A stretch of DNA of 64,000 nt from Panicum virgatum (GCF_016808335.1 NC_053138.1:14687900-14751899), one strand, 5' to 3'. Positions 1 to 16,482 are shown, numbered from the stretch's first letter. Numbers and translations are program-made. The notes: a model not told the origin generated them from the letters alone.

Positions 1-2
1 GC

Positions 3-1462
3 TGTTGGCGCTCCTTAAGTACCCCTTTTATCCCTTTTTTATCCTTGATAATGGCATGAATTTAATATCAAAATCACTAACCGTCCTAACCCTGGCCTAA
101 TTATTGGTCATTTTCACACTTGCACATATATTTTGGACGAACTTCGTTTCTGCAGGTTTTTGGCCTATTTTGGAGCATGAAATGACGAGGCCCGTGATCG
201 AGCGCTAACACGGAGAAAGACGAAGGCCAAAGCCCAAAGGAAGGACCAAAGCCCATGTTGATTCGAAGCCCATTCACGCGCATCCATCCTCCAATAGAGC
301 CCAAAGGACCGAGCCCACGAAGATGAGATCAAGATACTTCGGGATTAAGCAAAGCAAATGAAGATTTAAGGAAGGATTCCCTATCCTATCCTTTCCTCGA
401 AGATATCTCCAAGATAACGACGTCCAAAGGGGTGCAATCGTGAAGGACATAAACTCTAGAAGATGCGAGGAGTCTACACGCGAAAGATGAGACCGAGGCG
501 AGCCCGAAATAGGGTAGGCCGACCGGCCTAGGCCTATGGGGCCGACCGGCCTAGCCCGTTTCTGAGGCGGTTCGGCCTCCCCTTCGACCGGTGGCTTCCT
601 CGGCTTATAAATAGCTCGCACCTTATTCAACTCGGAGCATCCATCCACCCAGAACTCGACGAAAACCTAGGGCCAAGACCGGAGGGAGACGACGGTTGCC
701 GCAAGTCTTCGAAGTTGTCTAGGAGATGGCTTAGGCAACCCCTAGCTACCATGGCCTCCCTGCGTGGTTGTGCCATGGTGGAGTTCATGAGCTAGTTGGA
801 GTCGTCAATGGTATGTACTCGGTGGTGACGATCCAAACGAATCTATTATGTGAGTAATGATAATCATGTCTTCCGAATCTATTAGCGATCATGTTCTCTC
901 TTTCGATTTCGTTCTTTTCTTTGGGTTTGCTTTATCTTAGATCTATTATCGATATAGATCTCTTAGCATGATCTTGTAGTCATGGTGGCTAGAGGTTCAT
1001 GGTAGAACTACCAAAGGGGGTTCGACTTGCTTCAGGGTACTTTCGTCCAAAGGGTGGGTGTCGTGACAGGGCGCTTCCACTAAGTAGGTGGGGTATCGAG
1101 GGATCGAATTGGAGATTTTGAGTTTAAAGATGTTTTTGATTGAGATGCATGATTTATTTGCTCGTTAGCTTGAACTACAACTAGATGACAATAGGCCTAG
1201 TCATGTCTTTGGTTTTGCTATGATTAAGCCTATGTTCATGGATGAGATCAACCTTTACACATCACTCATATCTGTCAAAGGTTTACCCTTTATATGCAAT
1301 CAATGCTTCATGTTAGGATAGATTCGTTAGATTAGATGGAAAACCTTAGGTAGTTCTTTGTCGATCCACAGATTGATAAACCTTGGGGGAATAATCTAAG
1401 GGAAAAGCTACACGAACCGTGCGCTTGCGGTATACAAATCGAGGCTCTAAGGAGCGTCAACA
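3..1462 (+). mobile_element. Solo LTR (about 1.46 kb)
   Basis: The stretch begins TGTTGGCGCTCCTTA and ends TAAGGAGCGTCAACA, near-perfect inverted ends with the TG...CA termini of LTRs. The five bases after it are GACGC, and the only two window bases before it are GC, so a 5-bp target duplication cut by the window edge fits. No primer-binding site follows the right end, which argues for a solo LTR rather than a 5' LTR. A TATA box at 606-613 with GC-rich palindromes just upstream suggests + orientation. It interrupts the gag start of the Gypsy element whose LTR begins at 1,847, so it inserted later. Family not assigned. Confidence 0.75.
606..613 (+). promoter_or_regulatory. TATA box of the solo LTR
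   Basis: TATAAATA lies downstream of two GC-rich inverted repeats (TAGGCCG-AC-CGGCCTA at 515-530 and GGCCG-AC-CGGCC at 540-551). Position and orientation fit the U3 promoter of the 3-1,462 LTR. Confidence 0.5.
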
Positions 1463-1782
1463 GACGCCGAGGCACGTGATGACGAAGCGGTGGCCCCTTC
1501 GGCCGTGACGCTGAGCTGCGACATGGCAACCTCAACCCACGTGGGGGAGCTGAGGCGTGCCGCCCGGTGCCGTTCCATGCGCGCTTGTCGTGAGTGCTGG
1601 CCCGAGCGCCTGTTGCGCCGGGCTGGTGAAGTCGGAGTGTCAGGGTTGCGTCTGGGCGAGAGGAGCTCCATGAGGTAACCGTTGCCGGTTGCTCTGAACT
1701 CAAGACTCCCGAACCAAATCACGTATCCCGCTGGGAGCGGATTCGAGGCGCCCATGGGGAATCGGTTGGATCTGCTCGCCAT
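1463..1782 (-). pseudogene. Truncated N-terminal gag of a Gypsy element
   Basis: On the minus strand an ORF opens at 1,782, 45 bp beyond the primer-binding site, as gag does in grass Tat-type Gypsy elements (inference from position and from the N-terminal MASRSNRFPMG... / GYVIWFG style). It is cut after about 107 codons by the solo LTR at 3-1,462, so no complete gag remains in the window. Its 5' LTR is at 1,847-4,588. No catalytic domain is visible. The rest of the element presumably continues left of the window. Confidence 0.5.
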
Positions 1783-1826
1783 CCCTGGAGATCAAATGGG
1801 AACAAAAGAGAAATGTCACGCAGCTT

Positions 1827-1845
1827 CCCCTACCTGGCGCGCCAA
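1827..1845 (-). other. Primer-binding site of minus-strand Gypsy element
   Basis: On the minus strand this reads TTGGCGCGCCAGGTAGGGG directly next to the LTR terminus at 1,847. This is a common PBS form in grass Gypsy elements. It fixes the orientation: the LTR at 1,847-4,588 is the 5' LTR and the body runs toward lower coordinates. Confidence 0.7.
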
Positions 1846-2177
1846 CTGTCGGTGTCCTGACCTGGCGGTCCGGATCCAACCAGTGATGATGCTGCGTGTT
1901 CCTCGTCCCAGATGTTGATGTAAGAGGCAACACAGTAACGCACGGGTTTATCCTGGTTTCGGCCGTGGGGCCGTACGTCCAGCAAAGGGGTGTGTGTAGC
2001 GAAAATGGCCTCTCATGCCATATTTCAATATAATGTTTTGGTGATTGATATAGACAACACAACACTTGGACTAATATGATTATAAAAATGACCATTCTTA
2101 GTCTTTTAGGTTGAAGTGATGACAAAGAAAAGATAGGCGTAGCTAGGCCCGAAGGATCAAGACGAAGATAATTTGCT

Positions 2178-2545
2178 ATCACCGGTTAAACCGATGATGA
2201 GCAAATTGCACTCATCGGTGCAATGAACTTGGCACCGGATTAACCGACGTTGGGTGTTTTACACTCACCGGTGTAATGGACTTGGAGGCCGAAGAGACAA
2301 CAGGAGTTTTACAGGCACCGGTTAAACCGATGATCAAGGAAAAGTGAGCGTCGGTGCAGTTGTCCAGAGACTCCATTTTTCGGGGGGTTTCTGAGCTTGC
2401 ACTCACCGGTTAAATCGACGATGATTTCAAGAGCGTCGATGAAATTGATCAAGTAGCCGTTGGAGCAGTAACGGCTAAGTTGCTAGGAAAATACACTCAC
2501 CGGTTAAACCGGTGATGACAAAAACTAAGCGTCGGATCAACCGGC
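2178..2545 (+). repeat. Cluster of CACCGGTTAAACCGGTG-type palindromes
   Basis: At least five diverged copies of CACCGGTTAA(A)CCG/GATGA are spread over about 370 bp. The clearest, at 2,498-2,514, is a perfect inverted repeat around one central base (CACCGGTT-A-AACCGGTG). Spacers contain related CACTCACCGG and GAGCGTCGGTG pieces. The cluster ends about 50 bp upstream of the LTR TATA box. Confidence 0.7.
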
Positions 2546-2596
2546 GTTAAGGGATTTCGTCAGCCTTTTCCCAATGGCTAGTTTGAAGAGTTGGGC

Positions 2597-2605
2597 TATA
2601 TATAT
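2597..2605 (+). promoter_or_regulatory. TATA box of nested Copia LTR
   Basis: TATATATAT at the expected place in a + strand LTR, directly downstream of the palindrome cluster. Confidence 0.45.
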
Positions 2606-4588
2606 GCCACCCCACGCCTCATTTGGGTGTGCTGGAGTTGCTGAAAGCTTACTACACTTGAAGAACATCTCCAACCACCATAGGCTTCATTGTACATCAT
2701 ATAGGCTTAAGCACACTTGTGAGAGTGCTTAGTGCTTTGTTAGGCTTAGCTCTTGAGAGAGTAAGCTTGAGTGAAAGCCTTACTGCGGCAAGCATCTTGT
2801 GTACTCGTCGTGTGACCCTCCGACTTGGTGTGGAGAGGCAACGACACCTTGTGCGGGGAAGGAGACCCCTCTTGGTGAGAAGCTCCGATAGTGAAGACGG
2901 TGTCGTGGGTGACGCTTCGAGAGAGACAGTGGCGGTGGCCTTGTCTTGGTGACTTGGGGTCACTTAGCCTTTGCTTGCCGGGAGCCTTGGTGGCGAACGC
3001 AAGACGGTGATCAAGCGGAGAGACTCGGCATCACACTTGTTCGTGTTGGACAAGTGGCCGTGGACGTAGGGAGGGACTTGGTGTCCTAACCGAACCACGT
3101 TAAATCGTGTGTCTTGGTGTCTTCACGGGAGTTTGCATATTCTCTCCCTTACCTCTTTACTTACCATATTATGTTTCCGCATTTACTCTATCTTGCGTGC
3201 CTTTATTTTCCTAGTTAGTTTGATTAGGATTGGCTATAGGTTGCAAGTCTTTTAGGGGTAAGTAGAGAGTAGCATAGATAAACCTTAGTCATAACTAGTA
3301 TGTGTAGGACGTGTTAGGTTTATCTCATACAAATAGATTGAGCCCTAGGATAGAAAGCGATTAGCGACCCTATTCACCCCCTCCCCCTCTAGGGTCGGAC
3401 ACCCCGGTGATCCTTACAATGTACGAGAGCACTGCACTGTCTTGCACCGGGGGTGCCTGTAGTAGGGGGTACAAGCGAGGCGAGAGAGGGAGGGAAGCTC
3501 CCAAGTCTCTGCTAGAGGGGGAGTTGATTGAGGCGAGTGACAATATCGGGGCTCAGAAGAGCGTATGTGCTTTGCGAGCTGTGCTGAGCGTTGTGTTCCA
3601 CCGAATGAGCCGACCCCCTTAAGGGAAAGCCCGCCTCCTCCTTTTATAGATACAAGGAGGGACGGTGTACATGCACAGGGGGTCGTGGAAGTCGTCGTCT
3701 TCTCCCCGAAACGCGGGGGTGCAGTGGTCAAGCACTGTGGGAAGTACACTGTGGGGTATGGCGCCATGCGTGGCAGTCGTCCTGGGCATTGTCCTTGGTC
3801 TTGCGGAGATCGCGCCGGCGTCCTGGCAGCTCCAGCGGGTGGCGTGGTCGTTGCTGTGGGGGGTATCGTCCTCCAGGCGTGGTGTGGCGGCGTTCCGAGG
3901 GTCCTACAGGCCATGGTCTTGTCCTGGTCAAGGCCGGAGCCGCTTCCGAGGGTCGTGCTCATGCCGTTCGGGGGCTCCGCGGAAGGGAAAGTACGAAGGA
4001 GGTATGGGGAGTTGGCAGTATAGTAGCTGGAGCAGTGTCGAGCACGTCTTGTACTGCGTCGCAGGTTCCCACAGTGTCGTCACAGCCTCCGGGATGGCGG
4101 AGCAGTGACCGGAGTTGGCAGACAGGACTCCGGTCACAGCCACTGTGGGGAATGGCGGCCTGTCACCGTCTGGCCCGGGCGCTGTGGAGGAGTGGTTGGC
4201 ATTTAATGCCTCCGTACGGCGGGCGGGTGAGCGGAAGGGTTGTTTGTCTTTTCCGTCGAGGGTGGCCTCGAGCGAGGCGGAGATGATCCCCCCCCCTCCC
4301 CCGAGGGTAGGCTCGCTACCCTCGAGCGAGGCGGAGGCGCGGTGCGCGGTCGAGGGCTTCGGCGGGGAGCCCTCGAGCAAGGCGGAGATCACCCCGCGGG
4401 TCCGAGGGGGGTGCGGATGGGCCGCACTGCGTACGTGGGCCGCGTGTTGGGCTTCTTTGAGTCTTTTCCTTTCTTCCAATTGGAAGGAGGCTGTAGGCCT
4501 TTGTGGGCCCGGTTGCCCAACATGTGTTTATGTTTTTAGGGCGATTTTAGTACCCTGATTAGGGTGCCCTTAATCATGGTACCCGACA

Positions 4589-5067
4589 GTAGTTTTGGGG
4601 AAAAACCACTGCTCGTGAGGACCAACGGGATACATCAGCTCGACAAGTTTGAGAACCAAAACCACACAGTTTGTGAGTACAAGGACTGGCATGACGCACC
4701 CAGAAAATTATGAGGACCAAAACAACGCAATTTGTGAGTACGGTGACCGAGATGACACCCAAATAAATTTGAAGACTGACTATCTCATAATATATTATTA
4801 CCAAATGCATTGACTTATCATATTGAATATGGTTTATATTGACATAAAATATAGTTGAAATTAAACCTGGAATTTGTATAGCAATCATTGTCTGGCCAGT
4901 GCACATATATATAGTGACAAAGATAGCAGGAATTAAATAACATTCAAGATGTCTGATTCAAAAGACAATATACAACCAAATTTAGACCGCGACTTACATC
5001 CATGGATCCACCTTTATTTGTAGCATGATAAATGTGTAATTGCACTTTGCCCAATTTACAAATTGGA
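4589..5067. other. Intergenic, no gene seen
   Basis: AT-rich spacer between the Gypsy LTR and the stop codon of the receptor-like protein gene. It includes two imperfect ~70-bp copies (about 4,615-4,755) sharing GAGGACCAA and TTTGTGAGTAC blocks. The minus-strand gene's 3' UTR probably occupies the part nearest 5,067. Confidence 0.5.
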
Positions 5068-7998
5068 CTAATGTGTGGTGGTCTGTTTGGCCCACCTTGC
5101 CCATGTAACAACGGCAAACACATAGACATTGTCAAGTGCTTTGTCGAAGAGGCGGAAGTGAGCAATCCTCCATGATTTATTGAATAAGATGAGACAGAAC
5201 ACCGCCCAGAGACCAACCACATATCCTACACCAAGTCCAAAGGAAAATGCATGTACCTCATAATCATGTCCACCTCTCTTTTGATCAACATGATTTGGTT
5301 CTCTGTTGTTGGTGCCATTCTTCTGAAGGGGATATCCCCAAAGACCAATGTTGCCGTCATACATTAGTGGATTCTGCGTGTAGAGGGTGTCGAGCTGCCC
5401 CCTTGATGGGATTCTTCCTGTGAGATTGTTGTGTGATAAGTCCATGAGACTTAAATATGATAGATTTGACAGGATTTCTGGGATATCTCCAGAAAGCTTG
5501 TTTCCAGAGAGATCGAGCGATTCCAGTGATTGCATGGTTCCAATCCTTTCTGAAATTTTTCCAGTCAGATTATTCCTTGACAAATTCAAATTTACAACTC
5601 CATCTAGTGAGGTTATTTCTTCTGGAATTACTCCGGTCAAGTGGTTTGATGACAAGTCAATGCTCACCATCTCATAAATTGCAAAATCGTAGTAATACCG
5701 TTCTTGTCCCTTTGTGGTGACAGACATATTAACTTCATCTACTATTGGAAATTCATCTTTCGTCCCTTTCATTCCCATGAAATTTGACAAATGATGGGGT
5801 AAGCCACCTGATATGTTATTTCCTGCCAAATTTAGATGAGATAGACCTTGGAGATTGGTTATTGTCTCTGGAATGCTTCCAGTGAACTTATTCCATGACA
5901 GATCAAGAATATTTAGTCCTGTGTATGCTTCTAGGATTGTGTCCAACTTACCGGATAGCATATTGTTCCTTAATATTAGTGTTGAGGTCATTCTTGGCTC
6001 AGAACATTGTGGGAATTCTCCCTCCAAATGATTATCAGCCAAGTTCAAGGCACCCACGTTCAACTCACAAATGGAATGTGGAATATGACCAGTGATGTGA
6101 TTGGAGAATAGGCTCAGGTCTGATAGGTTTGGGGCTCCAAAATTCAATGGTAGTGGCCCTGACAAATAGTTCCTGGAGATGTCTAGTGCATAGAGATTTG
6201 TTGGCAACCGAGGTATTTGGCCAGTTAGTTGGTTTGAATCCAAAGAGAGTTTAACTAATGATGTCATGTTCTCAATGTTTGTTGGCAATGTGCCGTTGAT
6301 TCCGTTGTTTGAAATGTACAACTCCCGAGCCTTTGAGAAGGTGGTAGAAAACCAATTTGGAAGTGAATCAAATATAGATGCACTTGATATATCTAGCACA
6401 TCAATATTGGTCTGTGACTGCAGCCAGGAGGGAAATGAAGGACCCAAGTGGCAGGATCGAAAAGATGCAGTATAAAGTCTGAATGTGGGTAACCACTCTG
6501 GACCCACCTCAATCTTCATGGAATTTCTTGACAAGTCTATCATCGTTAATCTTGACAAGCCATCAAGGTGCTCATGGGTTATAACACCACTGAGGTTATT
6601 GTAGCTTAGGTCCATGTGTGTCAAATGACTGACCATACCAATCCCAGAGGGCAAAGGTCCAGTGAATCCGTTGTAAGAGAGATCAAGAGTGTCTAAATTA
6701 CGGAGCATGCCGATCTCAGAGGGCAATGGTCCGGTGAACTGATTGGTACGGAGTTGAAGAGTGACTAAGTTACTGAGCTTGCCGATCTCAGACGGCAGCT
6801 GTCCAGTGATTTGGTTATGAGAGAGATCAAGAGTGAGTAATCTGGGCCAACGTCCTATATGATTTGGTAGTGCTCCACTGAAATTATTGAATGACAGATC
6901 CAGTTCCTTGAGTTTGTTTGAAGAACATTGCGGTAGCCTCTCAAATAACTCTGTTATGTTGCCATCAAAGTCTTTGTCACTGAAGTAATAAGTTTCCAGA
7001 TCGCATAGATTGCTCATGTTTGCTGTCATGATGTCTATGCGTCCTTGAATCTCTGCAAAATTAATGAACTGGAGGGACTTCATACCTCCCAGTGCATCAG
7101 GAACTGGACCATACAAGAAGGTTCCCGCAAGGTCGAGATATCGCAGGCTTGTCAGATTCCAAAACCAAGCGGATGCAGCTGGGTGGTCAAAGATGTTCCC
7201 AGAGAGGCTGAGCTGCTCAAGGTTTGTAAGATTAAGATGTGGGAGAGATTGGTTTGCGCTCTTAAGCGAGCAATCAGCAAGACGGAGGACCTTCAAAGAA
7301 GGAATTGTGTTCACCACATGAGCCCAATCAGGTATCCCGCTGAGGTCTACAGAGCTCATGTCAAGGTACCGTAGGGGCAGAGTTGATAACCATGAGACGT
7401 CAGTGGAGCTTAGTTTTGTGCCATCCCATGGGACATAATAGCGAGCAGGTGAGATGTCAAGGTAGTGCAGCTTTGAGAGGTTGCCGAGCTGAGGTGGCAC
7501 ACTCCCTGACAAGGGCATGGCAGAGAGGTCGAGATGCCTCAGGTTCTTAAGAAGGCCTAAGAACTCCGGCACGCCGCTGGCGCCAGCAGCCGGCGGCCCT
7601 GGAACTAGGTTGTTCAAGCTGAGATCAAGGCTCTCGAGATGATGCAAGGAGGTCAAGGAGGGACTTATCTCGCCCACCAGAGCTGCGGCACCAGGGTCAA
7701 TGAGCGCGGGATCGTCGGGTTGCGCGTTGCCAAGATGAAGGCCGATGACATGTCCGGTGCCGTTGCTGCACCGGACGCCCTCCCATTTGCAGCAGTCTTG
7801 TTCCTCTCCTTGGCTCCATGAGGCGAGGCGGCCGGCCGGGTCGCCGGTGATGCCTCGCTTGAAGGCCAGCAGGGCGTCCCTCTCGCGAGGTATGCAGGCG
7901 GCGCCAGGGGCATGGCGACCAGCAGCAGCTGGCGGAGGCGCCAGTGACTTGGCCGCGGTGGCTGCGACAAGGAGAAGCAAGACGACGGAGGGATGCAT
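5068..7998 (-). CDS. LRR receptor-like protein (Cf/EIX-like, no kinase)
   Basis: A single-exon gene of 976 codons encoding a plant receptor-like protein of the class that perceives apoplastic ligands with LRR ectodomains and signals through partner kinases. Visible order: signal peptide (about 1-17), LRRNT domain with the CCKWEGVRC motif (about 35-80), a long array of extracellular LRRs with repeated LxxLDLS and NxLxGxIP consensus, an island/loop around VTTKGQE (about 775-795), four further LRRs, an acidic/basic juxtamembrane part, a transmembrane helix (about 918-939) and a short cytoplasmic tail of ~37 residues without kinase. The frame extends to a GTG two codons upstream, but the first ATG is at 7,998, which I take as the start. 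TATATATA at 8,101-8,108 is about 100 bp upstream on the coding strand. Size and order are normal for the family and I see no lesions. The ligand cannot be predicted. Confidence 0.92.
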   Translation of the reverse strand: MHPSVVLLLLVAATAAKSLAPPPAAAGRHAPGAACIPRERDALLAFKRGITGDPAGRLASWSQGEEQDCCKWEGVRCSNGTGHVIGLHLGNAQPDDPALIDPGAAALVGEISPSLTSLHHLESLDLSLNNLVPGPPAAGASGVPEFLGLLKNLRHLDLSAMPLSGSVPPQLGNLSKLHYLDISPARYYVPWDGTKLSSTDVSWLSTLPLRYLDMSSVDLSGIPDWAHVVNTIPSLKVLRLADCSLKSANQSLPHLNLTNLEQLSLSGNIFDHPAASAWFWNLTSLRYLDLAGTFLYGPVPDALGGMKSLQFINFAEIQGRIDIMTANMSNLCDLETYYFSDKDFDGNITELFERLPQCSSNKLKELDLSFNNFSGALPNHIGRWPRLLTLDLSHNQITGQLPSEIGKLSNLVTLQLRTNQFTGPLPSEIGMLRNLDTLDLSYNGFTGPLPSGIGMVSHLTHMDLSYNNLSGVITHEHLDGLSRLTMIDLSRNSMKIEVGPEWLPTFRLYTASFRSCHLGPSFPSWLQSQTNIDVLDISSASIFDSLPNWFSTTFSKARELYISNNGINGTLPTNIENMTSLVKLSLDSNQLTGQIPRLPTNLYALDISRNYLSGPLPLNFGAPNLSDLSLFSNHITGHIPHSICELNVGALNLADNHLEGEFPQCSEPRMTSTLILRNNMLSGKLDTILEAYTGLNILDLSWNKFTGSIPETITNLQGLSHLNLAGNNISGGLPHHLSNFMGMKGTKDEFPIVDEVNMSVTTKGQERYYYDFAIYEMVSIDLSSNHLTGVIPEEITSLDGVVNLNLSRNNLTGKISERIGTMQSLESLDLSGNKLSGDIPEILSNLSYLSLMDLSHNNLTGRIPSRGQLDTLYTQNPLMYDGNIGLWGYPLQKNGTNNREPNHVDQKRGGHDYEVHAFSFGLGVGYVVGLWAVFCLILFNKSWRIAHFRLFDKALDNVYVFAVVTWARWAKQTTTH

Positions 7999-8100
7999 AT
8001 GCACGGCCTTCAGTTGATGATTTTGGTTTGGTATTTCTGTATGTTTGGGTCGGGTGAGATCGAATTGAGACGTAGATGCTTTGGTCTGATGGATCGCGAT

Positions 8101-8108
8101 TATATATA
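8101..8108 (-). promoter_or_regulatory. TATA box of the receptor-like protein gene
   Basis: TATATATA (minus-strand context TTATATATAATC) about 100 bp upstream of the ATG at 7,998, a typical TATA plus 5' UTR distance for a plant gene. Confidence 0.6.
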
Positions 8109-9021
8109 AGCTGCTGCCTGCTGCTAGCTAGCAGGAGTAGCTACTTCAGTCTGCGGCCAAGTCACGGTCGTCGTCGACGCCTGTCCGTCAACATCCTGTC
8201 CCACGCGCTGTCGCACAAAGACCGTACTGGGGTCGGTCCACACTCAACAGGCGCCGATTCCGCGTTTTTCTCCGTACGGTTGTCGTCAACCCGTCCGGTC
8301 GTCCCCGCAGCGACCCCGTCCCGGTCTCAGTTGGTCAACATCGTCCAGCAGGGTGTCTCAGAAAAACAGCCAATGTGTCTCCTTTTAGAACATGTAGTAC
8401 GAGGAGAATCGATCGGATTCGAACAGATTAGGACAGGATTATCCCGGTGTAATTTGGTTAGCTTCACCAAGATCTTGCTCTGAGCCTCTGACCAACGTAA
8501 AGCTTGGCCTCGATCAGGGAGTTCAGAAACCAGCCGTTTCTGAAACCCTGAACCTGTTGATGAAGACTCTTGTTCAACCTCTACTATCAATCGGGTGTTA
8601 TCCCACAAGTCTGCATTGTATTCGACTAGTATTGAACAAGAACTGAGCAATCCACTAGGTTCAGATGTGCATCTGCATGCAGATCTGAGCTAAAAGATCA
8701 GGCGCTGAATGAGGCACGGCGCCAGCTGCCGACTGTGACATGTGTGGAGCCAGGACTTGCTGGAAACAAGTTCGAATACTCATTTGAGTAAATATTTACT
8801 TTCAACTGAAAAATTTACAGGATTGTGATGGCTCCACAGAGGAAAACACGCGGAGCTATTCAGTCAGACATAAGTTTACTTGCAGTCAAAAAACGGGAGG
8901 AAATTTACATCACAACAAAGTTACTGGCATGAGAGCTTGTCTTATTGGCTATAGACTCTTGTCGTAGGCTCATTCTCAGCTTTGAGGAAGCTATCATGTT
9001 ACTCCAGTGACCTTGAGAGAA
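8109..9021. other. Intergenic between two minus-strand genes
   Basis: Upstream region of the receptor-like protein gene and 3' flank of the MAP kinase gene. I see no additional ORF with family resemblance and no clear mobile element. Confidence 0.5.
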
Positions 9022-14693
<5,672 letters not shown>

Positions 14694-16482
14694 AAACCGC
14701 GCGCCCTGGGCATCGGGCGCGCGCGCGGCGCGGGCGGTGGGCGTGCTCCCGGCACCTGGGGACGCCCGGCCGCCGCGGGGGAGGAACGGAGGGGGAGCAG
14801 CGCAGCGAGGCCGAGGCGCGCGGGGTGGTGCCGTGGCGAGGCGTGCGGGGACGTGGCGGTTCGCGCCTGTTGGGGATGGGCGCGGGACGGGAGAACTCAA
14901 GTGGGAGGGGCGTGGGGAGCACGAGCACGGGCGTAGGCTAGGGAACGCCGTTTCGATCTGCAGACTGGGGAACACGTCGGCGCGGCACGGGAAACTGTTT
15001 CGGCTTTCCCCTCGATTATGTCTTGTTTCTTCATTTTTTTTGCGGGTATAAGGAGAGAGCTTTATTGAATACTCAGAGAAGAGACACGCAAAAAAAAACT
15101 CAGAGAAGAGTTACAAATGCTAATGAAAATCTTAGAAAACACAAATGCTGATGAAAATTCTGGAAATTGCACTCAATCAAATCGGTCCATTTTTCATCTG
15201 ACGGCCATCTTCATTCTCTTTTTTTCTCAAACTTCTTTTGTACTATGGGAGTATAGAAAATAGTGGTCAAAGTTGCATGTTGAAGACTAAAGGGCTGCTT
15301 GGTTGCCCACTGCAGCTTGCCATGCCACATGCCACACTTCGGTGGCGCCGATTTCCACCGCCACACCCGCCTAACCACTGTAGCGTGGCGAGGTGTGGCT
15401 ACAATCCAAACATCCCCTAAGTCCCCTCTTGTTGCATAAAAAAAAAAGACTACTAAGTCAGATATCCAAAACATTACAAATTTTATTAATGAATGCAGTA
15501 GGGTTTATTTCTCAACAAACAGAAGAGCAATGAGATGTTCACAGAATCAAAACATCTATTGCATGCACCATGTGAAATGTATCGACGTTGCTGCAGCTGA
15601 GCCACGAGGTCTGTTTGGTTGCCAATGCCATGGTCAAGTTGTCAGCTACTTTGTTCACAAACACTCTGCACTACATGTTGATTCCAGATGTGAAAACATA
15701 CACAATGATCTCAACGGGTAAAAGGTTCAAGCTCTTGCCAGTGAAAAAGCTCAGTTTATCAAACAAAAATGATCTACGGTAAAAAAAATGTCAGGGTCTC
15801 AACTAATAACAGAGGTAAATAGTTGAAGGCCGGTACTTCCAAGAATATCCAGAAAAAAGTGTAAATTTCCAGCATGGCAGCACATATATCTAACAGTAAG
15901 AATCCACTATTCCTTTGGATAAAATAAATCTAGACTAGCATCCAGGTTCCAGGATAGGGTAATGACATGCTCCGTCCTGTGAGCCTGATAGCTCCCCTCA
16001 TTTTAACTGCGACACCCAAGCGCACTAGCAACCACCCATTCTCAAATGGGCTACAAGCTTCCAAGCCACGGCTGGGCCAAACCAAAAGACACGAAGATGC
16101 AGTCTTCCCTCGCTGCACCATCACCATATGGAAATTTTGTCAGCTACCAGGTAGTACTACACTACTGGACACAGAGAGATGAAAGCGACTTGTGTGATAC
16201 ATGACTTCGTTTTTGCAAGGGGATAAACGCAGATAGGCAATTGAAGAGCCAGTATGGGATGAATAAGGCCAGCCACATGTTCTGGTGGTGTATGTTCACC
16301 AGCTCTCGCAGGCGCCGAGTTTCTCCTCCAACCCATGTTCAGGCTAAAGATATGAAGAGTTTAGCCGGTTAGGCCATTCATACTTGCTTTAGCTCTGCTT
16401 CAGCGTCTTTTTGATGAGTAGAGGCTCCCTGTCTCGGCCCTCCTGCCGGTTGAGGCCGGCAGAGTGATGAGTGATCGGAGTC
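14694..16482. other. Divergent promoter region between MAP kinase and CHUP1
   Basis: A 1.79-kb spacer between two start codons that point away from each other. The MAP kinase side (to about 15,000) is very GC-rich and probably 5' UTR. The middle is AT-rich and holds a small Tourist-like MITE (15,291-15,417). The CHUP1 side, up to 16,482, likely contains its 5' UTR. I cannot place transcription starts. Confidence 0.5.
15291..15417. mobile_element. Tourist/Harbinger-like MITE
   Basis: Imperfect terminal inverted repeats, left AGGGCTGCTTGGTT and right (reverse complement) GGGGATGTTTGGATT, enclose about 127 bp. They are flanked on both sides by TAA (15,288-15,290 and 15,418-15,420), the 3-bp duplication expected of PIF/Harbinger MITEs. 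No coding capacity. The ends are diverged, so the family is tentative. Confidence 0.45.

Larger units (their letters stand above)
1991..3405 (+). mobile_element. Copia (SIRE-type) solo LTR nested in a Gypsy LTR
   Basis: Typical signatures of Maximus/SIRE-type Copia LTRs are present: TTTTGGTGATTGAT followed by ACAACAC near 2,035, a TATATATAT box at 2,597-2,605, and the 3' signature CCCTATTCACCCCC followed by CCCTCTAG at 3,368-3,392. Diverged CACCGGTTAAACCG palindromes occupy about 2,180-2,545. The interval splits a Gypsy LTR. I could not identify a clean TG...CA pair with a matching 5-bp duplication, so both ends are approximate. No internal region or second LTR is present, hence solo LTR. Confidence 0.5.
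1847..4588 (-). mobile_element. 5' LTR of Gypsy element, split by a nested LTR
   Basis: On the + strand the interval begins TGTCGGTGTCC and ends GGTACCCGACA; read on the minus strand it starts TGTCGGGTACCATGATTA, a familiar grass Gypsy LTR start. A PBS abuts its inner end (1,827-1,845). A minus-strand TATAAAA lies at 3,642-3,648. Its apparent 2.74 kb includes a foreign ~1.4-kb insertion (about 1,991-3,405); without it the LTR would be about 1.33 kb, an ordinary size. Long ORFs between 3,414 and 4,558 overlap on both strands, are GC-rich and match no family I know; I treat them as non-coding. Confidence 0.7.

Noticed and set aside
3414..4558. Several overlapping ORFs of 100-180 codons on both strands
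   Set aside because: They lie inside a GC-rich Gypsy LTR, overlap in many frames, and show no domain.
5068..7998. LRR receptor kinase
   Set aside because: The protein ends about 37 residues after the transmembrane helix; no kinase domain follows.
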